Origin: Photobacterium sp. GB-56
Lineage (GTDB): Bacteria > Pseudomonadota > Gammaproteobacteria > Enterobacterales > Vibrionaceae
NCBI RefSeq assembly: GCF_003026105.1
Contig: NZ_PYNW01000017.1
Location: 26,664 to 90,663, forward strand
Direction of reading: 5' to 3'
DNA length: 64,000 nucleotides
The translations under genes were made by a program, and so were the position numbers. Position 1 is the stretch's first letter. The number at the start of each line of letters is the position of its first letter. This document shows, one piece after another, positions 1 to 10,754 of the stretch. The notes below the pieces were generated by a model that did not search any database, was not told the DNA's origin, and saw nothing but the letters and a program-made list of their open reading frames with translations.

Positions 1-1
1 T

Positions 2-82
2 TATCGGCAAAGTCGTGAAGCGTTTGAGCATTCATTAATGTTAGTGGAACAAGCCTCACAAGCGTGGGTGGCTAAACTTTAA
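2..82 (+). CDS. C-terminal tail of an unidentified protein (partial)
   Basis: An open frame runs in from the left edge and ends at a TAA at 80-82, giving 26 residues that end in SQAWVAKL. The stretch is rich in Ala, Glu and Gln and looks helical. The gene starts outside the window, and the tail is too short for me to name a family. About 170 bases separate it from the next gene, so co-transcription is uncertain. Confidence 0.4.
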   Translation, partial: YRQSREAFEHSLMLVEQASQAWVAKL

Positions 83-259
83 TCTTCCGTTTATAAATAT
101 GGTTTATTTATTGAGTCAGTAGTGCGTTATTTGCGTGTTACAAGATTGTTTTTCGTTGATTTCGTGAGCTTGATCCGATTCTAGTTGTTAATATTTCTAT
201 CATGGTAATGGCTCTGTCATTATCAAAAATTGGACGAAATATAAACACAAGGAATGTTC

Positions 260-1633
260 GTGGATATTATTCACCATGGAGCAAAAACTGGCGTAACAGG
301 ATCGTGCCATGAGTTAGTGATTGGTAATAGCAGCCTATTAATTGATTGTGGTCTGTTTCAGGGTGCTGAAAATAAGAATAATAAGTTTGATATTGAATTC
401 GATGTTAAACGTATTGAAGCGCTCTTGATCACTCATAGCCATATTGATCATATTGGTCGTATACCATGGTTACTTGCCGCTGGTTTTACCGGTCCAATTT
501 ATGCGACAGAAGCAACGGCAGCATTATTGCCATTAATGCTTGAAGATGGTTTAAAAATCCAATTAGGTTTTAACTCTCAGCAATGTCAGCAATTTACACA
601 ACTTATTCAGCAAAAAATACGTCCTGTTCCTTATGATTGTTGGGCGAAAGTCGTTTTATTAAATGGAGATAGTGTCTCTGTTCGCTTTCGTCAAGCCGGT
701 CATATTCTAGGTTCTGCCTATATAGAAGTCGAGCTTCCAGAACAAAATACTGTAGTATTTAGTGGCGATCTCGGCCCTTGTAATACACCACTATTAACCG
801 ATCCTGTTTCTCCTGAAAAAGCCGATGTGCTTGTGATTGAAAGTACTTATGGTGACAAAGCCCTACATGATACCCAGCAACGTGAAGCTCATTTGCGGAA
901 AATTATAGAACATTCATTACAAGATGGCGGAGCAATTTTAATTCCTGCTTTTAGTGTAGGTCGTACACAAGAGCTATTATTTGATATTGAGAATATATTA
1001 GCCGATGTGTTAACAGGTTCTAGTCATGATAATACCTATCGTCGTTGGAAATCATTGCCAGTGATCTTAGATTCACCATTGGCGTTGAAAGTGACGGAGC
1101 AATATCGCCATTTTCAAGAGTTATGGTCGAAAGAAGCAAAAGATCGTCGTTATATGGGGCGTCATCCTCTTTCTTTTGAACAGTGTATTACGATAGAAAC
1201 ACATCAAGATCATATCGAGTTAGTTAATCGTTTAAAGCATTCAGGGGAGCCCGCGATTATCGTTGCCGCAAGTGGAATGTGTGCAGGTGGTCGGATTGTT
1301 AACTATTTAGAAGCGTTATTATCAGACTCACGAACGGATGTCATTTTTGCAGGGTATCAAGCAGAAGGAACACTGGGACGTGCGTTATGTGATGGCGATG
1401 AAGTGGTTGAAATACATAATCAAGCGATAGATGTTGGAGCTAATATTTATCAAATGTCTGGCTATTCGGCTCATGCTGCACAAGATGATTTAGTCAAGTT
1501 TGTTGCTGGGATCAATGAGGGTCCTACAGTGATCCGTGTTGTTCATGGTGATGTTGTTGCGCAAACACAACTGGCAAAATGTTTACAAGACTGTAAGCCC
1601 GAAGCCCATATCATTATTGCTGCTCATGAATAG
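260..1633 (+). CDS. MBL-fold beta-CASP ribonuclease-like protein
   Basis: This is a metallo-beta-lactamase/beta-CASP protein of the family that includes RNase J, archaeal aCPSF and the eukaryotic CPSF73/Ysh1 mRNA 3'-end nuclease; the likely role is metal-dependent RNA cleavage in the cytoplasm. The HSHIDHIGRIPW metal motif lies near residues 59-70, followed by AGHILGSA, FSGDLG, the beta-CASP segment PAFSVGRTQELL, ASGMCAGGRI and the final GYSAHA histidine, so all zinc-ligand motifs appear present. The longest frame starts with ATG at 254, but AAGGA at 249-253 is too close to it. The GTG at 260 has better spacing and gives an N-terminus (DIIHHGAKTGVTGSCHEL) like the family's, with 457 residues. 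It is apparently monocistronic. The RNA target cannot be told from the sequence, and a DNA exonuclease role is possible. Confidence 0.85.
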   Translation: MDIIHHGAKTGVTGSCHELVIGNSSLLIDCGLFQGAENKNNKFDIEFDVKRIEALLITHSHIDHIGRIPWLLAAGFTGPIYATEATAALLPLMLEDGLKIQLGFNSQQCQQFTQLIQQKIRPVPYDCWAKVVLLNGDSVSVRFRQAGHILGSAYIEVELPEQNTVVFSGDLGPCNTPLLTDPVSPEKADVLVIESTYGDKALHDTQQREAHLRKIIEHSLQDGGAILIPAFSVGRTQELLFDIENILADVLTGSSHDNTYRRWKSLPVILDSPLALKVTEQYRHFQELWSKEAKDRRYMGRHPLSFEQCITIETHQDHIELVNRLKHSGEPAIIVAASGMCAGGRIVNYLEALLSDSRTDVIFAGYQAEGTLGRALCDGDEVVEIHNQAIDVGANIYQMSGYSAHAAQDDLVKFVAGINEGPTVIRVVHGDVVAQTQLAKCLQDCKPEAHIIIAAHE

Positions 1634-1943
1634 CAATATGATTCAATAGTATTTCTAATGTCTTTATTTTGAGAGTGATTACGCTGTTTGCTCTCAATAT
1701 AATAAGATGCTTTGTATTGAATAAAATTAATGGTTTAAATTTCATTTCAATTATAAATAAGAGCTGAATCTGAAAAATATCTAAAATTTAGTCTTTACGC
1801 TTTTTATTTATCCCTTCTTATCAATATTCAAACTAAGGTAGTCATTACTCTATATTGGCTTATTGTTATCTTAGCTGTTGTTCTGTTTTTATTGTGAAGC
1901 TAAAAGCATTAGCCGCTAGTTATAATGATAAATAAGGACATTT
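1634..1943. other. AT-rich intergenic region before the chitinase gene
   Basis: This 310-base gap holds one weak hairpin (TTGAGAG at 1669-1675 with CTCTCAA at 1691-1697, no T run), which may mark the end of the upstream transcript. The remainder should contain the chitinase promoter. I found no convincing operator. TGTGA at 1895-1899 is only half of a CRP-type site. Confidence 0.4.
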
Positions 1944-3242
1944 ATGAAAGCGATTTTACCTCTTACGATAGCCGCTCTATTAAGCTCTTCAGCAGTTGCC
2001 GCTGATTCTCCTGTTGTTGCGGGTTACTTTGCCGACTGGCAATACAATAATGAAGCTAATCCTTATACTGTTAAAGATATTCCTGCAGATAAGCTTACTC
2101 ATGTTATTTATGCTTTTTTAAGCATGTGTGGTCCACATCAAGGTGCGAGTGATGCGGTACAGAAACAAATTGAAGCTGCATGTCAGGGTAAAGAGCCTTT
2201 TAGTGCGGTGATAGTTGATCAAGTATCAGCATTACAGAAAGATTTTGGGCCGACGAAAGCTAAGGTTGCTTATAAAGGACATTTTGCTCAGCTTAAAGAT
2301 TTAAAAAATGAAAAGCCGGAATTAAAAATATTGCCTTCTTTTGGTGGTTGGACAATGTCTGAACCTTTCCATGCAATGGCAAAAGATAAAGCATCGATTG
2401 AGCACTTTTCAAAATCAGCTGTTGAACTTATTGCTCAGTATGATTTTTTCGATGGTATTGATTTAGATTGGGAGTACCCAGGTGGTGGCGGTTTAACAAC
2501 CTCTCCTTGGAATCCTGATACTAAATTATCGGATGGGCAGAAAGCATCAGAAAAAGAAGCGTATACCCATTTAGTTAAAACACTGCGTTCTGAGTTAGAT
2601 AACTTAGAGAAGAAAACAGGGCGTGAATATGAGCTTTCTACTGCTGTTGGTGTAGGAAGTAAAGCAGAGTCAATTGATTGGGCTGCTGTTGCGCCGCACT
2701 TAACTAATATGTTTGCGATGACTTATGATTATTTAGGTGGCTGGGGGACACAAACAGGGCATTTAACGAATCTTCATGCAACGGATAATGGTTGGTGGGG
2801 AATGGGCACCGATGTCTTTGTGAATAAAATGATTTCTCTGGGGATCCCTGCTGATAAATTAGTTGTTGGTGCGGCATTTTATGGTAGAGGCTGGGAAGGA
2901 ACCAAAGGATTTGATGGCAAAGTCATTCCGAAAGAGCTTTCTTCTACGCAAGGTGCAAGTTTTGGTACGTCAGCACAAGAGCCTGGTTACTTTATGTATT
3001 GGGACTTAAAACGTAACTATACAAAAGCACAAGGCTATATCTCAGGTTATGACGAGAAAGCTGAGGCACCTTACTTGTGGAATGAAGAGAAACAAGTCTT
3101 TATTAGTTATGATGATTCACGCTCGGTAAAAGCCAAAGCTGATTGGGTGAAGAAAAACAAGCTTGCAGGTCTTTTTGTATGGGATTTATCTGGCGATGAA
3201 AATAATGAACTAATGAATGTTATGTCGGCAGAATTGAAGTAA
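1944..3242 (+). CDS. secreted GH18 chitinase
   Basis: Glycoside hydrolase family 18 enzyme that hydrolyses beta-1,4 bonds of chitin or chito-oligosaccharides by substrate-assisted catalysis. A Sec signal peptide covers about residues 1-19 (positive start, Leu/Ala core, AVAA cleavage site). The catalytic DxxDxDxE motif reads DGIDLDWEY at residues 170-178, making Glu177 the acid/base. Further family signatures are SFGGWTMS, MTYDYLGGWG and FYGRGWEG, and the C-terminal strand reads FVWDLSGDE. At 432 residues it is a single-domain enzyme; I see no chitin-binding, fibronectin III or PKD module, which fits action on soluble oligomers or a periplasmic role. AAGGA lies seven bases before the ATG. It is monocistronic, with a strong terminator after it. 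Marine vibrios commonly use chitin as carbon and nitrogen source. Confidence 0.93.
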   Translation: MKAILPLTIAALLSSSAVAADSPVVAGYFADWQYNNEANPYTVKDIPADKLTHVIYAFLSMCGPHQGASDAVQKQIEAACQGKEPFSAVIVDQVSALQKDFGPTKAKVAYKGHFAQLKDLKNEKPELKILPSFGGWTMSEPFHAMAKDKASIEHFSKSAVELIAQYDFFDGIDLDWEYPGGGGLTTSPWNPDTKLSDGQKASEKEAYTHLVKTLRSELDNLEKKTGREYELSTAVGVGSKAESIDWAAVAPHLTNMFAMTYDYLGGWGTQTGHLTNLHATDNGWWGMGTDVFVNKMISLGIPADKLVVGAAFYGRGWEGTKGFDGKVIPKELSSTQGASFGTSAQEPGYFMYWDLKRNYTKAQGYISGYDEKAEAPYLWNEEKQVFISYDDSRSVKAKADWVKKNKLAGLFVWDLSGDENNELMNVMSAELK

Positions 3243-3255
3243 CGGTAAAATAAAG

Positions 3256-3308
3256 AAAGCGCAATAAGTTATCCGCTAGTAATTAGAGGATAGTCATTGC
3301 GCTTTTTT
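3256..3308. terminator. bidirectional terminator between chitinase and mnmC
   Basis: A long imperfect stem pairs AAGCGCAAT/TTATCC with GGATA/ATTGCGCTT, with T runs on both sides. It can end both the chitinase transcript (+) and the mnmC transcript (-). Confidence 0.8.
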
Positions 3309-3314
3309 ATTAAT

Positions 3315-5372
3315 TTATAGTGCCTGAATTGCTTTGCCTTTAAGTAGCTTTCTAACCCACATGCGACCTGGGTGGAGCGCTCCAAGTACGTCAAGTGGTA
3401 GTGGTAGTGGGTCACCACAAATTTGCGATGCTAAGAGTTCACCGAGTAATGGTGCTGAGCTTAATCCACGAGAGCCTAAACCAACAATAGCAAAAAGATT
3501 GCTATAGATTGGGGCACCTTTCGCTGACGTTTGATTATCTCTAAGATCATCGTATTGCTGTAATAAATCATCATAACGACAAACATTACCCACATACGGT
3601 AAGTGATCTCGTACTGCACAACGAATACCAACACGTGCTCTGTTGTGAACATCAAAGCCATCGATATCAATTTGTTTAGGCCACTCAACATTAGGTAAGC
3701 AGTTTACTAACCGTTGCTTGTTATCTTGTTGGTCGTTTTCATTAAAATTAAGATCAATATTACGACGATCGTAACTTGCTCCAATGCAGTGACTTTGGTT
3801 TTCTGGATTTATTGGAGTGAGATAGCCGTCATAACAAAGCACCGTTTTTAGCTCGCCCAGTGATGGGTTGGTCGGCACGTGGCTGACTTGCCCGCGTACA
3901 GAAGAAGCAGGGATCTGCTGGGTTTGAGGATATTGATTAAAGCGGTGACCATTAGCCAAAATAACCGTGCTATGCCGCGTTTCACTACCATCTGTAAAAG
4001 TCAGTTGCCATTGAGTTTTGTTAACTTGTTCTAGCTGACATAATTCTTTTTGTGTTTGTAGCGTCAGTTTCCCTTCATTAACGGCATGTTCAATTAACGC
4101 TGTGGTTAACTCTTTAGGTGATAGCCATCCGCCAAGTGGGTAATGAACACTTTCAAAACCGGTTTCAATACCCGTGATTTGTTTGGTTTGTTCCTTATCG
4201 AGATGATGAACAAGTTCAGATGCAAAACCACCATTGATGATATTTGCGAGTTTATGGCTTGATTTATCATCCCACGCCAGTTGAGTTACGCCACACCAGT
4301 TATGACTAAAATCGCTGTGAATTGCGGCTTGCTCTATAAGTTGTCGAGCATAGATAAAAGCGCTAGAGAAAAAACGGGATAACTTATCATTATTGCCATT
4401 CAATAGCGGGTAGACAGCGCCTTGTCGGTTGCCTGATGCACCTTCAGCAAGTTCATTGTCAGCGCAATATAATGTGACATTTTGACCACGACGAAGCAAA
4501 GCCAGTGCGGTAGTTGCAGATGCGATACCACCACCAATAATCGCAATATTTGCATTTGGCTCTGTCTGTGCTTCACGATTATACCAAGGCATAATATTCG
4601 TTTTATGCTGACGTTCAACAACGTGACCTACGATCATGTCACGTTTAGTACCAAAGCCCTTGGTTTTGCGCATATCAAAACCGGCTTCTATTAACCCTCG
4701 ACGAACAAAGCCCGCAGCGGTAAAGGTTGCTACGCTACAATCTTTACGTGCCATTTTAACCATGCCGTTAAATAAGTTTTGATTCCACATTTCAGGGTTT
4801 TTGCTAGGGGCAAAACCATCAAGGAACCATGCATCGACGATACCCTCATCGCCAACCCATACTTGAGGCATACAATCTTTGATATCACCAAACCAGAGGT
4901 CTAAGGTGATCATGCCATCTTCTAATACGATACGATGACAGTCTGCAATAGCGGGTGGGTAATGAGCATGAAGCTGCTCTGCAAGCTCTGCAAGTTCAGG
5001 CCATGCTTGATGGGCTTTAATCAAATCTTGCTGAGTTACCGGGAATTTTTCAAAGCTGATAAAGTGTAGCTCTGTGGTTGTGGCATCAGGATATTGAGAA
5101 CGGTAATCTTTAAACGCTTTCCATACGGCTAAAAAGTTTAATCCGGTACCAAACCCTGTTTCTGCAATAACAAAACGACGTCGATCGCCGTCAATCCAGC
5201 GCTCAGGTAAGCCATTTTGCTTAATGAAAACATAGCGCGTTTCTTCTAATCCATTAACGTTGGAGAAGTAGACATCATCAAAGTTATTTGAGACGGGGGT
5301 TCCCACATCATTCCAATCAAGAACGGCATTTTCAATTTGTAAGGGGGATTTTTCTTGTTGTGAAGAAGACAA
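3315..5372 (-). CDS. mnmC: bifunctional tRNA mnm5U biosynthesis protein MnmC
   Basis: MnmC completes 5-methylaminomethyl(-2-thio)uridine at the wobble position of several tRNAs after MnmEG. Its FAD-dependent oxidase domain removes the carboxymethyl group, and its SAM-dependent methyltransferase domain methylates the resulting amine. Both domains are visible: the N-terminal methyltransferase has [12 protein letters not shown] near residue 70, and the C-terminal oxidoreductase opens with the dinucleotide motif AIIGGGIAS near residue 277 and ends with [11 protein letters not shown]. The longest frame begins with a TTG at 5399. A GAGG followed by eight bases and a TTG at 5372 is the more likely start and gives 685 residues, matching the short N-terminus of the family. 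The start is therefore an uncommon codon. It is divergent from fabB. Confidence 0.93.
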   Translation of the reverse strand: MSSSQQEKSPLQIENAVLDWNDVGTPVSNNFDDVYFSNVNGLEETRYVFIKQNGLPERWIDGDRRRFVIAETGFGTGLNFLAVWKAFKDYRSQYPDATTTELHFISFEKFPVTQQDLIKAHQAWPELAELAEQLHAHYPPAIADCHRIVLEDGMITLDLWFGDIKDCMPQVWVGDEGIVDAWFLDGFAPSKNPEMWNQNLFNGMVKMARKDCSVATFTAAGFVRRGLIEAGFDMRKTKGFGTKRDMIVGHVVERQHKTNIMPWYNREAQTEPNANIAIIGGGIASATTALALLRRGQNVTLYCADNELAEGASGNRQGAVYPLLNGNNDKLSRFFSSAFIYARQLIEQAAIHSDFSHNWCGVTQLAWDDKSSHKLANIINGGFASELVHHLDKEQTKQITGIETGFESVHYPLGGWLSPKELTTALIEHAVNEGKLTLQTQKELCQLEQVNKTQWQLTFTDGSETRHSTVILANGHRFNQYPQTQQIPASSVRGQVSHVPTNPSLGELKTVLCYDGYLTPINPENQSHCIGASYDRRNIDLNFNENDQQDNKQRLVNCLPNVEWPKQIDIDGFDVHNRARVGIRCAVRDHLPYVGNVCRYDDLLQQYDDLRDNQTSAKGAPIYSNLFAIVGLGSRGLSSAPLLGELLASQICGDPLPLPLDVLGALHPGRMWVRKLLKGKAIQAL

Positions 5373-5438
5373 AAGGGAAACCTCTTTTATAACGGACAAA
5401 CGATTATGAAAAACTTGGTTTAAATATCACCACTTTTA

Positions 5439-5704
5439 GGCGTAATATAGAAAGAAATGGCAATTTTGAACCGATTGTACCCGAATATCAGGAAAGCTGA
5501 CCACTTTTTACCACTAAAGCCGTTATAGTCGATAGCTCTGTTATCTCGGTATAACAAACGCCAAACCGCTTTAAGATATGATGTTCCGTTAAGACGGTAA
5601 AATTGCTGTTATGAACGCGCATCTTAAAGCCGTTTGGGAGAAAATCCACCGTAGAGAAAGTTCACGGTTAGGCTATATCCAATTAATTTTAGTAGGAAGT
5701 CATC
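5439..5704 (+). promoter_or_regulatory. structured fabB leader with long-range inverted repeat
   Basis: The mnmC-fabB gap holds several paired elements. A 15-base arm at 5563-5577 (AAACCGCTTTAAGAT) is inverted at 5621-5635 with one mismatch across a 43-base loop. A short perfect hairpin TGTTAT/ATAACA lies at 5539-5556. The sequence ACCACTTTT occurs twice upstream. A purine-rich site lies just before the fabB ATG. The pairing is seen directly; any role in fabB expression is inference. Confidence 0.45.
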
Positions 5705-6919
5705 ATGAAACGAGCCGTAATTACAGGCATGGGCATTGTATCTAGTATTGGTAACAACGTTGCAGAAGTACTAGAGTCATTGAAAACAGGCAAGTCAGGC
5801 ATTAATTTTTCTGAGCAGTTTGCTGAAATGAAACTACGTTCAAATGTTTGGGGTGATTTGAAAATTAACCCAGCAGAACATATTGATCGTAAAAAAATGC
5901 GTTTCATGGGTGACGCTGCAGCTTTTGCTTACCTATCAATGGAACAAGCGGTTGCCGATTCAGGCTTAGCTGAAGATCAAGTTTCTAATGAGCGTACTGG
6001 TCTTGTGGCAGGTTCAGGTGGCGCGTCTTCGCATAACCAATACATTGCAGTTGATACGCTACGTGAAAAAGGCGTGAAACGTGTGGGTCCTTACATGGTA
6101 CCCCGTACAATGTCTTCAACGGTTTCTGCGTGTTTAGCTACACCGTTTAAGATCCGTGGTGTTAACTACACCATGAGCTCTGCATGTGCAACATCTGCAC
6201 ACTGTATTGGTCACGCATTAGAGCTAATTCAACTGGGCAAACAAGACGTTGTTTTTGCCGGTGGTGGTGAAGAGCTCGATTGGTCATTAACGATGATGTT
6301 TGACGCAATGGGCGCACTATCAACCAAGTATAATGATGATCCATCAAAAGCATCACGTACTTATGATGCTGATCGCGATGGTTTCGTGATTTCTGGTGGT
6401 GGCGGTATGGTTGTGGTTGAAGAGCTAGAACACGCACTAGCACGTGGCGCAAAAATCTACGGTGAGATCGTCGGTTATGGCGCAACATCTGATGGTTACG
6501 ATATGGTTGCACCTTCAGGTGAAGGCGCAGTTCGTTGTATGAAGATGGCGATGCAAGATCTAGATGCGCCTGTTGACTATATCAATACTCACGGTACATC
6601 AACGCCTGTTGGTGATGTGAAAGAGTTAGGTGCAATCCAAGAGCTATTTGGCGAAAACAGCCCTGCAATTTCTGCAACAAAAGCCATGACGGGTCACGCA
6701 TTGGGTGCGGCGGGTGTGCACGAAGCGATTTATTCAACATTGATGTTAGAGCACGGTTTTGTTGCACCAAGCATCAATATTGATAACCTAGACGAAGCAG
6801 CACAAGGTCTTGATATTGTGACTGAGAAGCGTGATGTTGAACTGAAGACGGTAATGTCTAACAGCTTTGGTTTTGGTGGTACTAACGCAACACTAGTGAT
6901 TAAAAAATACGAAGCGTAA
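5705..6919 (+). CDS. fabB: beta-ketoacyl-ACP synthase I
   Basis: FabB condenses malonyl-ACP with acyl-ACP in type II fatty-acid synthesis and is the key elongation enzyme for unsaturated chains. The Cys-His-His active site is intact: Cys161 in SSACATSAH, His in [11 protein letters not shown] and His in [10 protein letters not shown]. The glycine-rich C-terminal [10 protein letters not shown] is also present. The 404 residues match the family length. AGGA precedes the ATG. The gene appears monocistronic, with a strong terminator downstream. FabR and FadR control fabB in relatives, but I did not find a convincing copy of either site. Later in the window fadR and accD also concern fatty-acid metabolism. 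Confidence 0.95.
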   Translation: MKRAVITGMGIVSSIGNNVAEVLESLKTGKSGINFSEQFAEMKLRSNVWGDLKINPAEHIDRKKMRFMGDAAAFAYLSMEQAVADSGLAEDQVSNERTGLVAGSGGASSHNQYIAVDTLREKGVKRVGPYMVPRTMSSTVSACLATPFKIRGVNYTMSSACATSAHCIGHALELIQLGKQDVVFAGGGEELDWSLTMMFDAMGALSTKYNDDPSKASRTYDADRDGFVISGGGGMVVVEELEHALARGAKIYGEIVGYGATSDGYDMVAPSGEGAVRCMKMAMQDLDAPVDYINTHGTSTPVGDVKELGAIQELFGENSPAISATKAMTGHALGAAGVHEAIYSTLMLEHGFVAPSINIDNLDEAAQGLDIVTEKRDVELKTVMSNSFGFGGTNATLVIKKYEA

Positions 6920-6961
6920 ATAAACTAGATTAAGATTAATTCTAGTATTTATAAAAATGGA

Positions 6962-6996
6962 AAAGAGCCATAAAGTAATTTATGGCTCTTTTTTTT
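6962..6996 (+). terminator. fabB terminator
   Basis: AAAGAGCCATAAA pairs with TTTATGGCTCTTT around a short loop and is followed by eight T residues. A weaker hairpin CTAGA/TCTAG lies just before it at 6925-6945. Confidence 0.85.
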
Positions 6997-7133
6997 AACT
7001 ATATGCCAACATTGAAGAATTATTAACATGTCTAGATTGTGACTTTGTTCTTTTAGTCTATTTTCAGTTAAACTAATAGCCAGTTAGCAAGGATAATAGT
7101 AGCTACTTGCACATTAGTTTACTGAGGTTAAGT

Positions 7134-8300
7134 ATGAAAATTACAGTTGTGGGTACAGGTTATGTAGGCCTGTCAAATGCAGTGCTTTTAGCTCAACACA
7201 ATGAAGTTGTTGCATTAGACATCGTTGAGGAAAAGGTTTCATTAATCAATCAAGGGTTATCCCCAATTGTTGATAAGGAAATTGAAGATTTTTTAAAAAA
7301 TAAGGATTTGAATCTTAATGCGACAGCTGATGCATCACATGCTTATGATGGCGCTGAGTTTGTTATTATAGCGACCCCTACCGATTATGATCCTATCACT
7401 AATTACTTTAACACCAGCTCTGTAGAAGCCGTTATTAAAGATGTGAACGAGAAAAATCCATCAGCGATTATGGTAATTAAATCAACTGTACCTGTTGGAT
7501 ATACAGAAAGTATTAAAAAGCAGTTCGGCATTACAAATATTATGTTCTCGCCAGAGTTTTTACGTGAAGGTCGTGCACTGTACGATAATTTACATCCTTC
7601 TCGTATTATTGTCGGTGAACGTTCTGAGCGAGCTGAGATCTTTGCTGGACTATTAAAACAAGGTGCAGAGAAACAAGATATTGCCGTTTTATTTACAGAT
7701 TCTACAGAAGCAGAAGCGGTAAAATTATTTTCCAATACTTACCTTGCGATGCGTGTGGCTTATTTTAATGAACTTGATAGCTATGCAGAAGCATTAGGCT
7801 TAGATAGTCGTCAGATTATCGAAGGCGTAGGCTTAGACCCTCGCATTGGCAATCATTATAATAATCCATCTTTTGGTTATGGCGGTTACTGCTTACCGAA
7901 AGATACTAAGCAATTACGCGCGAATTACCGTGATGTACCGAATAACATTATTGGTGCGATTGTGGATGCGAATACCACACGTAAAGATTTCATTGCTGAT
8001 TCAATTATTGCTAAACAGCCTAAAGTTGTAGGCGTTTATCGCTTAATTATGAAATCAGGATCTGATAATTTCCGCGCATCCAGTATTCAAGGCATCATGA
8101 AACGCATAAAAGCCAAAGGCATTGAAGTGGTGGTGTTTGAACCGGTACTGGAAGAAGATGAATTCTTTAATTCTAAAGTCATCAAAGATCTTGATGTATT
8201 TAAAGCGATGTCTGATGTGATTGTTTCGAACCGTATGGCGGTTGAACTTCAAGATGTACAAGAAAAAGTATATACCCGAGATTTATTCGGGGCTGATTAA
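7134..8300 (+). CDS. ugd: UDP-glucose 6-dehydrogenase
   Basis: It oxidises UDP-glucose to UDP-glucuronate with two NAD+, feeding capsule, exopolysaccharide or lipid A sugar pathways. The N-terminal Rossmann motif is [13 protein letters not shown], and the catalytic cysteine is Cys253 in [14 protein letters not shown]. The central STVPVGYT and the C-terminal UDP-binding domain are present. The longest frame begins at a TTG at 7107, but a GAGG six bases before the ATG at 7134 and the family N-terminus MKITVVG support the later start (388 residues). The substrate is made by GalU, encoded at 26487. No sugar-polymer gene cluster surrounds it here. Confidence 0.93.
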   Translation: MKITVVGTGYVGLSNAVLLAQHNEVVALDIVEEKVSLINQGLSPIVDKEIEDFLKNKDLNLNATADASHAYDGAEFVIIATPTDYDPITNYFNTSSVEAVIKDVNEKNPSAIMVIKSTVPVGYTESIKKQFGITNIMFSPEFLREGRALYDNLHPSRIIVGERSERAEIFAGLLKQGAEKQDIAVLFTDSTEAEAVKLFSNTYLAMRVAYFNELDSYAEALGLDSRQIIEGVGLDPRIGNHYNNPSFGYGGYCLPKDTKQLRANYRDVPNNIIGAIVDANTTRKDFIADSIIAKQPKVVGVYRLIMKSGSDNFRASSIQGIMKRIKAKGIEVVVFEPVLEEDEFFNSKVIKDLDVFKAMSDVIVSNRMAVELQDVQEKVYTRDLFGAD

Positions 8301-8319
8301 GTAAAGCAGGGAAGCTGAA

Positions 8320-9495
8320 ATGAAAATCCTTATTGATGAAAATATGCCGTATGCGTTGGCGTTGTTTAGTGAGCTTGGTGAGGTCATCGCCAAACCAGGT
8401 CGAAATTTAACGGCTGATGATTTGGTAGGGATTGATGCCCTGATGATCCGCTCGGTGACGAAAGTTAATAACAGTCTGTTAGAAAAAGCCGATAAGTTAA
8501 AATTTGTGGGAACTGCAACAGCAGGACAAGATCATGTTGATCAACCGCTATTAGCTGAGCGTGGTATTACTTTCACTGCAGCACCAGGCTGTAACAAAGT
8601 GGGTGTTGCCGAGTACGTACTGAGTAGCTTAATGGTATTAGGGCAGCAACAAGGCTTTTCTATTTTTGATCGCACTGTTGGGATTATTGGTGCTGGTAAT
8701 GTTGGCTCATATTTGGCGAAATGTTTAGATGCATTAGGTATTCGTTACCTGCTTAACGATCCGTTAAAGCAAGCGCAAGGCGATGAACGTCAATTTGATT
8801 CAGTTGAAACGCTACTTGCTGAGTGTGATGTCATCACAACCCATACCCCGTTAACTCGCTATGTCGAGTTTCCAACTCATCACTTAGTCAACGACGCTTT
8901 TCTAAATGCATTAAAACCCAATGCTATTTTAATTAATGCGGCACGTGGTCCTATTGTTGATAATAGTGCTTTAAAAGCGGCCTTAGTGGCTTCTCATAAT
9001 GGTACAGGGAAGGCACTTACAGCAGTACTTGATGTGTTTGAGCAAGAGCCATTGGTGGATTTAGAGCTACTACCGTATTTAGCTTTTGCGACACCGCATG
9101 TGGCTGGATATGGGCTTGAAGGTAAAGCGCGTGGAACAACCATGGTTTTCAACCGCTTTTGTGAGTTTCTAGGTGTTGATAAGCAGGTAGATGCGAGTGA
9201 ACTATTGCCTGTTGCGCCAATTCCTCAAGTTGAATTAAGTCGTCAATGGGACGAGGCAAGTTTATTTAGCCTTACCCAATTGGTGTATGATGTACGTAAA
9301 GATGACGGTATGTTCCGTCGTCAAATGCAGCTAGCTGGTGACGATAACAGCAGAATGGCCACTGCTTTTGATATGATGCGAAAAAACTACTGGGATCGCC
9401 GTGAATATAGTGCAATTACAGTAGCAGGCAAGGCCGATTTTGAGGTAGAGTCGCTGGCTAAATTAGGTTTTACAGTAGTAGAGGTCACTCAATGA
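8320..9495 (+). CDS. pdxB: erythronate-4-phosphate dehydrogenase
   Basis: PdxB oxidises 4-phosphoerythronate in the DXP-dependent route to pyridoxal 5'-phosphate. It is a D-2-hydroxyacid dehydrogenase: [12 protein letters not shown] start, NAD motif [13 protein letters not shown] near residues 121-133, catalytic Arg in NAARGPIVD and catalytic His in TPHVAGYG. The PdxB-specific C-terminal dimerisation domain follows, to residue 391. It starts 19 bases after ugd and overlaps asd by four bases (ATGA), indicating translational coupling. The neighbouring order pdxB-asd/usg-truA-accD-folC is widely conserved in gammaproteobacteria. Confidence 0.95.
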   Translation: MKILIDENMPYALALFSELGEVIAKPGRNLTADDLVGIDALMIRSVTKVNNSLLEKADKLKFVGTATAGQDHVDQPLLAERGITFTAAPGCNKVGVAEYVLSSLMVLGQQQGFSIFDRTVGIIGAGNVGSYLAKCLDALGIRYLLNDPLKQAQGDERQFDSVETLLAECDVITTHTPLTRYVEFPTHHLVNDAFLNALKPNAILINAARGPIVDNSALKAALVASHNGTGKALTAVLDVFEQEPLVDLELLPYLAFATPHVAGYGLEGKARGTTMVFNRFCEFLGVDKQVDASELLPVAPIPQVELSRQWDEASLFSLTQLVYDVRKDDGMFRRQMQLAGDDNSRMATAFDMMRKNYWDRREYSAITVAGKADFEVESLAKLGFTVVEVTQ

Positions 9496-10505
9496 GTCAG
9501 GAATATGATATCGCAATACTAGGCGCAACAGGTGCTGTCGGCGAAGCTATGGTCGAGGTGCTAGAAGAGCGTAATTTTCCTGTTCGCAATCTTTACTTGC
9601 TGGCAAGTGATCGTAGCTCTGGCAAAGTGTTACGTTTTAAAGGTAAATCAATCCGTGTGAAGAACGTGGAAGATTTCGATTGGGGCCAAGTTCAAATTGC
9701 TTTGTTTTCAGCAGGCGCTGAAGCATCACGTCATTGGGCGCCTATTGCCACAGATTTTGGTGTAGTGGTTATCGATAACACATCTGAATTCCGTTATGAG
9801 TATGATGTTCCGTTAGTGATCCCTGAAGTAAACCCTGAAGCGATTGCTGATTACCGCAACCGTAATATTATTGCAAATCCCAATTGCTCTACGATTCAAA
9901 TGTTAGTTGCTCTTAAGCCAATTCAAGATGCTTATGGTATTGATCGTATTAATGTTGCGACTTATCAATCGGTATCTGGCTCTGGTCGTAAGGGAATTGA
10001 TGAGCTTGCCGGTCAAACAGCAAAATTGCTAAATGGTTTGCCAGCTGAAAACAGTGCTTATGACAAGCAAATTGCATTTAACTGCATACCTCATATCGAT
10101 GAGTTTATGGATAACGGTTACACCAAAGAAGAAATGAAAATGGTGTGGGAAACACAAAAAATTCTTGGCGACTCAAGTATTCGTGTTAACCCAACTTGTG
10201 TGCGTGTTTCTGCTTTCTTTGGTCATGCAGAAGCGGTTCATGTTGAAACGCATCAACCTGTTGTTATCGAAGATGCAATTAATCTACTTGAAAATACTGA
10301 TGGTATTGAAGTCTTCCATGGTACTGATTACCCAACACAGGTAACAGATTCAGTAGGTAAAGATCACGTGATGGTAGGTCGCATCCGTGAAGATATTAGT
10401 CACCCATGTGGTCTGAATATGTGGGTTGTAGCTGATAACGTTCGTAAAGGTGCGGCAACAAATAGTATTCAGATTGCTGAAAAGCTAATTGAAGAATATT
10501 TGTAA
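9492..10505 (+). CDS. asd: aspartate-semialdehyde dehydrogenase (Usg-type locus)
   Basis: It reduces aspartyl phosphate to aspartate semialdehyde, the branch point for lysine/diaminopimelate, threonine and methionine. The N-terminal NADP motif is [12 protein letters not shown], the active-site cysteine is Cys132 in NPNCSTIQM, and SGSGRKGID and the C-terminal histidine region ([14 protein letters not shown]) are present. In E. coli the gene in this position (usg) is a degenerate paralogue of Asd; here the catalytic cysteine is intact, so an active enzyme is likely. It has 337 residues and overlaps pdxB by four bases. A terminator separates it from fimV. Confidence 0.88.
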   Translation: MSQEYDIAILGATGAVGEAMVEVLEERNFPVRNLYLLASDRSSGKVLRFKGKSIRVKNVEDFDWGQVQIALFSAGAEASRHWAPIATDFGVVVIDNTSEFRYEYDVPLVIPEVNPEAIADYRNRNIIANPNCSTIQMLVALKPIQDAYGIDRINVATYQSVSGSGRKGIDELAGQTAKLLNGLPAENSAYDKQIAFNCIPHIDEFMDNGYTKEEMKMVWETQKILGDSSIRVNPTCVRVSAFFGHAEAVHVETHQPVVIEDAINLLENTDGIEVFHGTDYPTQVTDSVGKDHVMVGRIREDISHPCGLNMWVVADNVRKGAATNSIQIAEKLIEEYL

Positions 10506-10513
10506 AAGAAATA

Positions 10514-10545
10514 AAAAAAGGAGCAAGAGATTGCTCCTTTCTCAT
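10514..10545 (+). terminator. asd terminator
   Basis: GGAGCAA/TTGCTCC with a four-base loop, flanked by A and T stretches, follows the asd stop codon. Confidence 0.75.
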
Positions 10546-10754
10546 TTCCATGATCTTGCTGGTAAAACCCTAAGTAGTCACTTGACATACATCGTCAGCT
10601 AGCAAAAATTAGCCATAACAACCTTAAGATTTTCTTTATGTTGTCGTTATATGTGTAGTTTGTAGAACATATAAGCAACTCGTATTGTTTCGAAATGCGT
10701 TCATTGAATTAACGTTTTCGGCTTATTTATCTCTGCCAGAGAGGAACGCAGGCA

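Noticed and set aside
1895..1916. Possible CRP site before the chitinase gene
   Set aside because: TGTGA is present but the second half (TCACA) is missing, so it is below what I would call a site.
5495..5515. Possible FadR operator before fabB (AGCTGACCACTTTTT)
   Set aside because: Only the left half resembles the FadR consensus; the match is too weak to report as an operator.
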